Shown: one piece after another, positions 18,939-26,706 of the stretch
Layout of the letters: each line of letters starts with the position of its first letter
How positions within the stretch are numbered: position 1 is the stretch's first letter
From: Flavobacterium defluvii
GTDB lineage: Bacteria; Bacteroidota; Bacteroidia; Flavobacteriales; Flavobacteriaceae
Assembly (NCBI RefSeq): GCF_900129555.1
Contig: NZ_FQWC01000002.1
Coordinates: forward strand, 372,001 to 436,000
Direction: 5' to 3'
DNA length: 64,000 nt
The notes under the pieces: generated by a model
Databases searched by the model: none
Told to the model about the DNA's origin: nothing
What the model saw: the letters and a program-made list of their open reading frames with translations, nothing else
Made by a program: the position numbers and the translations under genes

Positions 18939-19559
18939 ATGAAACAGTACAGTTTATTATTAGCTGTGTTTCTGTCGGTGATAGGAATGCAGGCTCAGGA
19001 TGCAAGGTCTTTTTCGCTTAATTTGTATGGTGGTTATAACTTTTCGGATAAGCTTGATTACGACAATTATTCTGCTACTATTGAAGATGGTTTTCAATAC
19101 GGAGCAGGATTTGAGTATTTCTTTTCAACAAACAATTCAGTTGAGGTAAAGTATTTAAGAACAGATGTTAAAATACCAGTGTACGGTCCATTAGGCACTC
19201 AATTAAATTCAAGTGATGATAAAGGAGCATTTAACTTCATTCTTGCAGATTTTACACATTATTTTGATACCGGTACAAATCTTCTGCCTTATTTAGGTGC
19301 GGGTGCGGGTGTTGGTATTGTTGAAACGCCTCAAAGCGGCAGTGGAACTTACTTTGCCTGGGATATTAAAGGAGGCGTAAAAATTAAAACAGCATCAATA
19401 GTTTCTGTAAATATTAATGCTTACTTACAATCTATGTCAGCTGCAGTTGGAGACAGTTATTATTGGACATATTATTATGGGCCGGTTGCGGTTCAAGATT
19501 ATGTTTCTACTTTTCAGTTTGGACTGGGAGCCGTTTTGAGCTTTAACTTTAAGAAGTGA
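18939..19559 (+). CDS. Small outer-membrane beta-barrel protein
   Basis: A 206-aa precursor has a signal peptide (MKQYSLLLAVFLSVIGMQAQ) and eight or so predicted strands. Strands such as FQYGAGFEYFFSTNNSVEVKYLRTDV and PYLGAGAGVGIVETP lead to a C-terminal FQFGLGAVLSFNFKK with the terminal aromatic signature. It belongs to the broad OmpW/OmpX-like porin group. A TAAATTTG -7 box at 18900-18907 suggests its own promoter, and a strong terminator follows. Confidence 0.85.
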   Translation: MKQYSLLLAVFLSVIGMQAQDARSFSLNLYGGYNFSDKLDYDNYSATIEDGFQYGAGFEYFFSTNNSVEVKYLRTDVKIPVYGPLGTQLNSSDDKGAFNFILADFTHYFDTGTNLLPYLGAGAGVGIVETPQSGSGTYFAWDIKGGVKIKTASIVSVNINAYLQSMSAAVGDSYYWTYYYGPVAVQDYVSTFQFGLGAVLSFNFKK

Positions 19560-19591
19560 TAAAATTTTGAGTTAAACGAAAATATTTAAGA

Positions 19592-19623
19592 AAAAGCAGC
19601 TAAATCAGGCTGCTTTTTTTTTT
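19592..19623 (+). terminator. Terminator of the small barrel protein gene
   Basis: The arms AAAAGCAGC and GCTGCTTTT are followed by a long T-run, 33 nt after the stop codon. Confidence 0.9.
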
Positions 19624-19723
19624 GTATCTCAATCGTGATTGTTCATAATTAAATCATAATTTCTATCCGTTATGAGTACTATTTTTGAAGTCAATCCTTA
19701 TTTTTGTTGTATATACAAATTAT

Positions 19724-20398
19724 ATGAGGTTACTAATAGTCGAAGACGAACCAAATCTTTTATCGATTTTAAGAAAAGGATTTGCCGAAAATAACAACGA
19801 AGTAAGTGTGGCTCTTGACGGCAAAACTGCCCTTGAGATGATTCACAATTATAACTTCGATGTTGTTGTTTTAGATGTTATGCTGCCGGATATAAACGGA
19901 ATAGAGATTTGCAGAAGACTTCGTGCCAGCAAAAACTTTGTTCCAATTTTGCTTTTGACCGCTCTGGGAACTTCAGAAAATATAGTAACCGGACTTAATT
20001 CCGGTGCCGATGATTATTTGGTAAAGCCTTTTAAATTTGGCGAACTCGACGCAAGAGTAAACGCTCTGCATAGAAGAGCGCATCAGGAAACTGATAAAAT
20101 CGATGTTATTACCATTGGTGATTTAGAAATAAACGGTCGTGCTAAAACGGTAAAAAGAGATGGCGAACCGATAATTTTAACGGCAAAAGAATTTAAATTG
20201 CTGTATTATCTGGGAAAAAATGCCGGAAGAATCGTTTCCCGTGATCAAATTCTCGATAATGTTTGGGATATCAATTTCGACATGAATACCAATGTTGTAG
20301 ACGTTTATATTACATATTTAAGAAAAAAAATAGACAAACCTTTTAAAACCAAACTTATTCATACTATGAAAGGTTTAGGTTATGTTATAAAGCCATAA
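19724..20398 (+). CDS. OmpR/PhoB-family response regulator
   Basis: This 224-aa transcription factor has a receiver domain (about 1-117) with MRLLIVEDEPNLL acidic pocket, phospho-acceptor Asp in DVVVLDVMLPD near 51, Thr in LLTALG, and Lys in DYLVKPFKFGEL. A winged-helix DNA-binding domain follows. A TATTTTTG -7 box at 19699-19706 rules out the more upstream TTG and supports this ATG. The kinase gene starts 1 nt after its stop, so they are one operon. Targets are unknown. Confidence 0.92.
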   Translation: MRLLIVEDEPNLLSILRKGFAENNNEVSVALDGKTALEMIHNYNFDVVVLDVMLPDINGIEICRRLRASKNFVPILLLTALGTSENIVTGLNSGADDYLVKPFKFGELDARVNALHRRAHQETDKIDVITIGDLEINGRAKTVKRDGEPIILTAKEFKLLYYLGKNAGRIVSRDQILDNVWDINFDMNTNVVDVYITYLRKKIDKPFKTKLIHTMKGLGYVIKP

Positions 20399-20399
20399 A

Positions 20400-21803
20400 A
20401 TGGATATTAGAAAAAAAATTACGTTTACTTATGTAGCACTTTCTACCTTTAGTACATTGCTATTGAGTATTATAGTATTCGTTTTATTTAGAGAAAATAA
20501 CCGTTATCATTTTTTGAAAAGGCTGGAAGACCGTGCCAAAATTGTAGCATCAATTCATTTTCAGCACGATCCCGAAAAAAGCAAATACTATAGTAATTTA
20601 AAGAAAAACGGACTGGAAGAACTTATTGAAGAAGAAGAATATGTTCTTAAAATAAACAGTGCCAATAGTTTTGATTACAACACAAAACTAAATCTTCCAA
20701 ATGCATTCTATTCTAATATTCTGCAAACGGGAAAAGATTATTTTGAAGTAAACAGTAAATATTATCTCGGGCAGGTTTTTACAGAAAGAGATCAAAAATA
20801 TATTGTAATTGTTGGCGCGCGTGACCGAAGAGGAAAAACGACAACTATTTATATTATAAAAATATTAGTTTTTGGCGGAATCGGATTTATTCTGCTTGCT
20901 TTCTTTTTAGGTCGTTTTCTGGCAAAAAGAGTTATAAATCCCGTGGCAAGAATTACCAAAGAAGTAAACAGAATTAGTGCTTCAAATCTTCATAATCGAT
21001 TGCCGGCAATTAAAAATTCAGATGAAATTTCAGATCTCACAGAAACGTTCAACGATATGCTCGACCGACTCGAAACTTCATTTGAAATTCAGGCCAATTT
21101 TATTAATAATGCTTCACATGAGTTAAAAACGCCAATTACAACCATTATTGCCGAAGCTGAAATTATGCTCCTAAAAGAACGTGAAGTGGCTGAGTATGTA
21201 GAATCTCTCCAAAATATTTACAGTCAGGCATCAAGATTAGGAAATCTTACCGAAAGTTTATTAAAGCTTACGCAAACGGGGTACGATGGGAATAAACAGG
21301 TTTTGGACATTGCCAGAATCGACGAATTATTACTGGACGTAAAATCAGATTTAGATAAGATTTATCCGGAAAACCGTGTGAGTGTTAAAATGAATTTTGC
21401 ACCAAAAGATTCCAATCTGCTTTTAATTCCTTGTAATAAACCCCTTTTAGAATTAGCGATTAACAACATTATTACAAATGGTGTAAAATATTCCGATAAT
21501 AATGAAGTATTTGTAACACTTTCGGCAAATCAGGAAGCTATTAAAATTTCTATAAATGATATCGGAATCGGAATTCCGCCCGAAGATATTCCGCATTTGT
21601 ATGAACCTTTCTTTAGAGGAAAAATTGCCGCCAAATATATTGGTTATGGTTTAGGACTTCCGCTGGCTTCAAAAATCATTCGTATGCACGATGGTGAAAT
21701 ACAAGTTCAGTCGGAACAAAATAAAGGCACAATTGTAACCATTATTTTTAAGAAAGCAAAAACGAAAAAGAACAACATTAAAAATTCTAATGTTGAATCT
21801 TAG
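20400..21803 (+). CDS. Membrane sensor histidine kinase
   Basis: The 467-aa protein has two membrane helices (about 9-30 and 155-175) flanking a periplasmic sensor of about 125 residues. It continues with a HAMP linker, the HisKA domain with phospho-acceptor His in NNASHELKTPITTIIAEAE, and a HATPase_c domain (NNIITNGVKYSDNN, DIGIGIPPEDIPHLYEPFFRG, GYGLGLPLASKI). It is the cognate partner of the response regulator directly upstream. The ligand is unknown. Confidence 0.92.
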   Translation: MDIRKKITFTYVALSTFSTLLLSIIVFVLFRENNRYHFLKRLEDRAKIVASIHFQHDPEKSKYYSNLKKNGLEELIEEEEYVLKINSANSFDYNTKLNLPNAFYSNILQTGKDYFEVNSKYYLGQVFTERDQKYIVIVGARDRRGKTTTIYIIKILVFGGIGFILLAFFLGRFLAKRVINPVARITKEVNRISASNLHNRLPAIKNSDEISDLTETFNDMLDRLETSFEIQANFINNASHELKTPITTIIAEAEIMLLKEREVAEYVESLQNIYSQASRLGNLTESLLKLTQTGYDGNKQVLDIARIDELLLDVKSDLDKIYPENRVSVKMNFAPKDSNLLLIPCNKPLLELAINNIITNGVKYSDNNEVFVTLSANQEAIKISINDIGIGIPPEDIPHLYEPFFRGKIAAKYIGYGLGLPLASKIIRMHDGEIQVQSEQNKGTIVTIIFKKAKTKKNNIKNSNVES

Positions 21804-21880
21804 AAAAATCTAATTTAAGATTAATACCTTTCTAATATTCAAGAAGTTACTTTGTATGTATAAACTAAAAGATTATGCAT

Positions 21881-22600
21881 ATGAAAAATTTCCTGATCCC
21901 TACAACTCTAAAAGATGATACGATTTCTGCTGTAAAATCAGCAATTAGCCAGGCAAAAGAGTCAGACTGTGAAATTGTTTTAATGATGGTTTCTGAAACA
22001 CCAGATGCCTTTTCATCATCTAATTTTTTACGTGAAATGAGAACCGGACTTACCAAAAGTCAGGAAGAAGTTCTCGAAACCTGCAGATACATGATCGATC
22101 ATGCTAAAAACTGCAGAATTAAAATTCATAATCAATATGGACTTTCGTCGCCAATTTTTAGAGGAATTATCGAGCACTTTTCTGTAAAATTAGTCATTTT
22201 AACTCATTCTTATAAACAAGAAACTAAGCGCATTCATCAATATTTAGTACAATTAGCAGGAAATCAAAAATGTCCGATTCTGCATTTAGGAAATGAATTT
22301 AAAGAAGATTTTACAAAAGCACTTTATATAGAAAACAGTTCTGCAAATGTTCATGTAAAAGATGTTCAGCAGTTTTTGAATGAAAATTTCTCTTATGAAA
22401 TTGTAAGTCAGACTTCTAAAATTGATGATAATTACGAAGAATCAGCACCTTATTTAACAGAAGCTATTTCTAAATACGAAATTGATCTTTTAGTTGAAAC
22501 CCGTAAAGGCGAAAAAATAAAATTTAAAAAAGTAAAAAAACAAAACATCAATGAAAAACTGGGACTTCCGGTGCTTTCATTATATGAAGAGTTGGTTTAG
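21881..22600 (+). CDS. Universal-stress-like protein
   Basis: This 239-aa protein starts MKNFLIPTTLKDDTISAVKSAISQAKES, which has the pattern of the first strand and helix of a USP/adenine nucleotide alpha-hydrolase fold. VKLVILTH and CPILHLG match the middle strands. The C-terminal half is diverged. A second ATG two codons upstream (21875) is an alternative start. It follows the kinase gene after about 80 nt and may belong to the same transcript. Assignment rests on fold-like motifs and is moderate. Confidence 0.6.
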   Translation: MKNFLIPTTLKDDTISAVKSAISQAKESDCEIVLMMVSETPDAFSSSNFLREMRTGLTKSQEEVLETCRYMIDHAKNCRIKIHNQYGLSSPIFRGIIEHFSVKLVILTHSYKQETKRIHQYLVQLAGNQKCPILHLGNEFKEDFTKALYIENSSANVHVKDVQQFLNENFSYEIVSQTSKIDDNYEESAPYLTEAISKYEIDLLVETRKGEKIKFKKVKKQNINEKLGLPVLSLYEELV

Positions 22601-22650
22601 TTTTTTTCAAAATCAGATCTAGTAATCTTAACACAAATCTTGATTTAAAA

Positions 22651-22806
22651 TGTGCCGCTAGGCACTCAATATCGGTAGCCAGTAATATATGCGGAATTTC
22701 ATAAGCGTGCCGTAGGTACGCAATGTTAGTTCTTTCGTACCTACGGCACGATTGAATTTATTTTCAATTTTTTGTTTTCTACCAATATGTAGTGCCTAAC
22801 GGCACA
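22651..22806. repeat. Nested double inverted repeat (GTGCCG/CGTGCC type)
   Basis: Outer arms 22651-22678 (TGTGCCGCTAGGCACT...) and 22779-22806 are 24/28 reverse-complementary. Inner arms 22706-22720 (CGTGCCGTAGGTACG) and 22736-22750 (CGTACCTACGGCACG) are perfect over 15 nt. The whole occupies most of the 231-nt spacer before the bestrophin gene. Two stems with related GTGCCG tips fit a REPIN-like palindrome pair. Confidence 0.85.
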
Positions 22807-22831
22807 AATTGTTTAATTAAAAACCGAAAAT

Positions 22832-23779
22832 ATGTTATTAAGAAAAAGAATACCAATGAAGTACGTTCTCGGGAAAATTAAAGTAGAAATGGCTCTTGTA
22901 CTGGCATACACCATATTATTTGAAATATTTCACCATTATTTTGTTACACTTCCCGTAGATATTCCAATAGCGATTCCAACGATGATTGGAACGATTATTT
23001 CCTTATTATTAGCCTTTAAATCAAATCAGGCATACGACCGCTGGTGGGAAGCCAGAATTGTTTGGGGAGCCGTTGTAAACGATTCCCGAACCTTAATTCG
23101 TCAGGTTTTGACATTTTATAAAGATCCTGATTTTTCTGTAGAAGCAAGCGAATTCAAAGAAAATTTTGCAAAAAGGCAAATAGCATGGTGTTACAGTTTA
23201 GGTCAGTCGCTTCGAAATAAAGACGCAATAAAACCACTAAAAGGTTTAATGAGCGAGGAAGAAATTAAATACATCAAGAACCATCAAAACGTTCCAAATG
23301 CTATTTTAATGCTGCATGCACGCGATCTTAAAAATGCTAAAAACGAGAAAAAAATCAATATGTATCAGCAGGTAGAAATCGATAATACATTATCGCGATT
23401 ATGCGATGAAATGGGTAAATGCGAGAGAATCAAGAATACGATTTTCCCAACAACCTACAGCATGTATATTAGATTAACCTTGTGTTTGTTTATTTTGTTA
23501 TTACCATTCGGATTAACAAGTGTATTAAGCTGGTTTGCCATTCCGTTAATTACAGCAATCGCCGCAGCTTTCTTTTTGATTGAAAGAATGGCAATTCATT
23601 TGCAGGATCCTTTTGAAAACAGACCAACTGATACGCCTGTTACAACAATTGCAAATACAATCGAAAAGAACATAAAGCAAATGCTCAACGAATATCAAAG
23701 CGAATTTGATATCCTAAAAGAATTTGAAATAAACGACGAAGCTAAAAAAGTCGAAAAAGACGCTTACTTCGTTCTATAA
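22832..23779 (+). CDS. Bestrophin-like (UPF0187/YneE) membrane protein
   Basis: The 315-aa protein starts MLLRKRIPMKYVLGKIKVEMALV. It has the bestrophin hallmark IGTIISLLLAFKSNQAYDRWWEARIVWGAVVNDSRTL, then helices near 205-245. It should form a pentameric anion or ion channel in the inner membrane, as known for bacterial bestrophins. Length is normal. A second ATG at 22856 is less likely because it would remove conserved leading residues. It is flanked by repeat elements on both sides. Confidence 0.88.
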   Translation: MLLRKRIPMKYVLGKIKVEMALVLAYTILFEIFHHYFVTLPVDIPIAIPTMIGTIISLLLAFKSNQAYDRWWEARIVWGAVVNDSRTLIRQVLTFYKDPDFSVEASEFKENFAKRQIAWCYSLGQSLRNKDAIKPLKGLMSEEEIKYIKNHQNVPNAILMLHARDLKNAKNEKKINMYQQVEIDNTLSRLCDEMGKCERIKNTIFPTTYSMYIRLTLCLFILLLPFGLTSVLSWFAIPLITAIAAAFFLIERMAIHLQDPFENRPTDTPVTTIANTIEKNIKQMLNEYQSEFDILKEFEINDEAKKVEKDAYFVL

Positions 23780-23814
23780 CGCCTTAATTTTGGTCTTCTT
23801 TAATTAATTGTTGT

Positions 23815-23853
23815 CCGGACAGTGTTATTAATTACACTGTCCGGTTTTTTTTT
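23815..23853 (+). terminator. Terminator of the bestrophin-like gene
   Basis: The perfect 11-bp arms CCGGACAGTGT and ACACTGTCCGG enclose an 8-nt loop. A T-run of nine follows. Confidence 0.9.
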
Positions 23854-23855
23854 GG

Positions 23856-23890
23856 AAGTTGCTGAGATTCTAAGTTGCTAAGGTTCTAAG
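23856..23890 (+). repeat. CTAAGGTTCTAAG-family repeat
   Basis: This is a short run of imperfect units (GTTGCTGAGATTCTAAGTTG then CTAAGGTTCTAAG). The same words occur at 39503-39537, 39701-39744 and 62598-62690. It lies directly after a terminator. Confidence 0.6.
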
Positions 23891-23915
23891 TTTTTTTGAA
23901 ACACAAATCAACTAA

Positions 23916-23999
23916 ACATAGCCCGTGGTTTCAACCACGGGGACATGTAGTTGTTTTTGAAAATTATGCTCTCCCATGGTTGAAACTACGGGGCTATGT
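23916..23999. repeat. Imperfect inverted repeat of CCGTGG hairpins
   Basis: The left arm 23916-23941 and the right arm 23973-23999 are near reverse complements with one indel and a few mismatches (ACATAGCCCGTGGTTTCAAC versus CCCATGGTTGAAACTACGGG). The left arm alone folds as CCGTGG/CCACGG. It sits between the bestrophin terminator and the convergent MocR gene. No gene is seen. Confidence 0.75.
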
Positions 24000-24021
24000 C
24001 AAATAGAAAAAAGCGCAAAGA

Positions 24022-25446
24022 TTACAATTGTTTCGCTGCCAATCTCCCCAAAGTTCTAATAGATTCGCGCAATTCATTACTCCACGGAAGTCCAAAACTT
24101 AAACGCATACAGTTTGAAAACTGATCCTGAAAAGAAAAAATCCTTCCCGGTGCAATACTGATATTATGTTTTAAAGCCAAATGATAAAAAGCTGCCGTAT
24201 CTATTTTTTTATCCAGTTCGACCCAAAGGAAAAATCCGCCCTGAGGCTGACTTACTTTTGTTCCAGCCGGAAAAGATTCTAAAACCGTATTAATGTAATT
24301 ATTGCAGTTGCGATTCAGGATTTGGCGAATTTTACGAAGATGATTTTCATAACGGCCGTTTTTCAAAAAATCACCAACAACTTCATGAGTAATCGTAGGC
24401 GAGGAGATCGTATGATATAGTTTAGTTCTTAAAACTTCTTTTTTAAATTTACCAGCAGAAACCCAGCCAACGCGATAACCCGGCGCCAGAGATTTAGAAA
24501 CCGAACTGCAGCAAAGTACAATCCCGCTTTCGTCATACGTTTTACAATTTGTTGGACGGCTTGTGCCAAAGTACAAATCGCCGTGAATATCATCTTCAAT
24601 TAACGGAACATTATAAAAATCCATCAAACGCACAATTTCCTTTTTATGTTCATTTGGCAGCATACTTCCCGATGGATTACTGAAATTGCTCATTAATACG
24701 CAGGCTTTTACTTTATTGGTAGAAAGTGTTTTTTTAACGGCTTCGAGTTCAATTCCCGTTGTCATATTGGTTGGAAGTTCCATCACATACAAACCTAACG
24801 ATCGCGCCAATTGCAGAATACCAAAATAAACCGGACTTTCGGTAATTATAGTATCTCCCGGTTTTGTCAAAGTCAGTAAACAATCTGAAATAGCCGAAAT
24901 GCAGCCCGGAGTGGTGATAATATCATCTTCGGTCAAAGAACCTCCCCAAGTGAACGACCAGCGGGCAATTTCTTTTCGTAAATTACTGTTTCCCTGAATT
25001 TCCTCATAACTCGTACCGCTGTTGGGCAATTGACGCATGGCCTGAACCATTCCTTTATTCAGTTTTGCAATAGGAAGCAGTTCATTTGATGGAAAACCAA
25101 GTGAAAGCATCGTCAGGTCTTTTTTACGCATATCACCATAAACCAAATCGACTAAATCTTCGCGATCAATGTTTTCAACGCTTAAAATGGGCTTACTGGC
25201 TGAAGGTTCTGTAATTATTCTTGCCGAAATGTTGCTCACATAATAACCAGATTGCGGACGCGATTCAATCAGTGATCGACTCTCAACTTCATAATATGCT
25301 TTGCTAACGGTACTCATGCTGTAACCCGTTTCAGCACAAACTTCCCGTATAGAAGGCAGTTTGTCTCCAACATTCAAAAGCCCTGATTTTATCTGATTTT
25401 CGATAACATCGGCAAACTGTAAATACAAGTAATTTGAGCTTTTCAT
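24022..25446 (-). CDS. MocR-type GntR/aminotransferase regulator
   Basis: The 474-aa protein joins a GntR winged helix (about 1-75: IREVCAETGYSMSTVSKAYYEVESRSLI) to a class I aminotransferase-like PLP domain. The probable PLP lysine lies in CCSSVSKSLAPGYRVGW. NFSNPSG, EDDIHGDLYFG and RLSFGLPW are further fold motifs. Such regulators sense PLP or an amino-group ligand. It is divergent from an EamA transporter with about 99 nt between starts, so it probably controls that gene and itself. Confidence 0.9.
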   Translation of the reverse strand: MKSSNYLYLQFADVIENQIKSGLLNVGDKLPSIREVCAETGYSMSTVSKAYYEVESRSLIESRPQSGYYVSNISARIITEPSASKPILSVENIDREDLVDLVYGDMRKKDLTMLSLGFPSNELLPIAKLNKGMVQAMRQLPNSGTSYEEIQGNSNLRKEIARWSFTWGGSLTEDDIITTPGCISAISDCLLTLTKPGDTIITESPVYFGILQLARSLGLYVMELPTNMTTGIELEAVKKTLSTNKVKACVLMSNFSNPSGSMLPNEHKKEIVRLMDFYNVPLIEDDIHGDLYFGTSRPTNCKTYDESGIVLCCSSVSKSLAPGYRVGWVSAGKFKKEVLRTKLYHTISSPTITHEVVGDFLKNGRYENHLRKIRQILNRNCNNYINTVLESFPAGTKVSQPQGGFFLWVELDKKIDTAAFYHLALKHNISIAPGRIFSFQDQFSNCMRLSFGLPWSNELRESIRTLGRLAAKQL

Positions 25447-25451
25447 AAAAT

Positions 25452-25490
25452 AAACTGTTATGCTGCAATTTACAAAAACTGTATCTGTAT
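25452..25490. promoter_or_regulatory. Candidate MocR operator: direct AAACTGT repeats
   Basis: AAACTGT occurs at 25452-25458 and again at 25476-25482, followed by CTGTAT at 25485-25490. The two main copies are 24 bp apart. They lie in the shared intergenic region of the MocR gene and the transporter. MocR regulators often bind direct repeats, so this is a reasonable but unproven operator. Confidence 0.45.
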
Positions 25491-25545
25491 TGCTATTTTA
25501 TTTTTTAGAAATTTGTTTCATCAAAAAAATAAAAGAAAAACAGTC

Positions 25546-26463
25546 GTGAAAACAACAAAATATTATATCGCAGCTATTACCGCTTACACCGTTTGGGGAT
25601 TTTTCAGTTTGGTTTTAAAACCTATTCACGATTATCCTGCACTCGATATTTTATTTTATCGTGTTTTTAGCTGCAGTATTTTAATGCTTTTAATTACGTT
25701 TTTATTTAAAAGAAAAGCATTGCAGGAAACTCTAAATATTTTCAAAGGATTATCTTCTTCAGAAAAGAAAAAAGCTGTTTTATTGAATATCGGCGGAAGC
25801 TTCTTTTTAATGGCAAACTGGTTCACATTTATTTATGTAATGAATCATGTTAGTGTAAAAGCGACTTCTTTGGCGTATTTAGTATGTCCAATTTTAACCA
25901 CTTTGTTAGCGTTTTTTATATTAAAAGAAAAACTGGAAAAAACGCAATGGCTGGCAGTTGGCTTAAGTATTTTTGGTTGTCTGCTTTTATCTTACGCCGA
26001 TATTATGGATATGTTTTTCAGTATCATTATTGGTTTAACGTATGCTTCTTATTTGGTAAGTCAAAGAGTTAACAAAGGTTTTGACAGATTTATTGTCCTC
26101 ACGTTTCATATTACATTGGCAGCGATATGTTTATTCCCGTTTTATCCGGAATACAGCGGACCAATCCCAACCGAATTTAAGTTTTATTTCTGTATAGAAA
26201 CCATCGCAATTGCATTTACGATTATTCCGTTGTTTCTTAACCTGTACGCACTTTCAGGAATTAACTCATCAACTGTTGGAATGCTTTTGAACATTAATCC
26301 GATGATTGCTTTTTTACTGGCAAATTTTGTCTATCACGAAAAAATCAGTGCTTTGCAAATCAGTGCTTACGGCATTATTTTTATTGCAGTGTTAGTTTTT
26401 AATTCCAATCATATTTTTGCCATAAAACAGAAATATATCCTGTCCTCTAAAGATTCTCAATAA
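25546..26463 (+). CDS. EamA/DMT-family transporter
   Basis: This inner-membrane protein of about 305 aa has ten hydrophobic helices in two EamA repeats. The first starts YYIAAITAYTVWGFFSLVLKP. The second starts near TEFKFYFCIETIAIAFTIIP and includes VGMLLNINPMIAFLLANFVYHE. It resembles RarD-type drug/metabolite exporters. I chose the GTG at 25546 because it begins just before the first helix. The upstream TTG at 25513 is less attractive. The divergent MocR regulator suggests transport of a B6- or amino-acid-related metabolite, which is inference. Confidence 0.85.
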   Translation: MKTTKYYIAAITAYTVWGFFSLVLKPIHDYPALDILFYRVFSCSILMLLITFLFKRKALQETLNIFKGLSSSEKKKAVLLNIGGSFFLMANWFTFIYVMNHVSVKATSLAYLVCPILTTLLAFFILKEKLEKTQWLAVGLSIFGCLLLSYADIMDMFFSIIIGLTYASYLVSQRVNKGFDRFIVLTFHITLAAICLFPFYPEYSGPIPTEFKFYFCIETIAIAFTIIPLFLNLYALSGINSSTVGMLLNINPMIAFLLANFVYHEKISALQISAYGIIFIAVLVFNSNHIFAIKQKYILSSKDSQ

Positions 26464-26524
26464 AGTAACTCTGTATTTTTATTGGTTTAAGGTATAAAAT
26501 TACGAGAATCTTAACAGGATTTTT

Positions 26525-26559
26525 AAGCAGGAATGAGTATTTTTCATTCCTGCTTTTTT
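26525..26559 (+). terminator. Terminator of the EamA transporter gene
   Basis: The perfect 12-bp arms AAGCAGGAATGA and TCATTCCTGCTT are followed by a T-run. Confidence 0.85.
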
Positions 26560-26580
26560 ATGCAGTAAAATGATTTTTTT

Positions 26581-26631
26581 AGCCACGAATTCACGAATTT
26601 TATTTATCTGATAATTCGTGAATTCGTGGCT
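26581..26631. repeat. 19-bp perfect inverted repeat (AGCCACGAATTC type)
   Basis: AGCCACGAATTCACGAATT (26581-26599) and its exact reverse complement (26613-26631) are separated by 13 nt. Each arm holds CACGAATT words in tandem. It is too far from the preceding stop to be the main terminator and lacks a T-run. Confidence 0.8.
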
Positions 26632-26706
26632 AATCTTCAACAAAAAAATCCTTTTAATCTGTGTAATCTGTGGCAAATAAATAATTTATAACCGAATCTC
26701 TATTAT

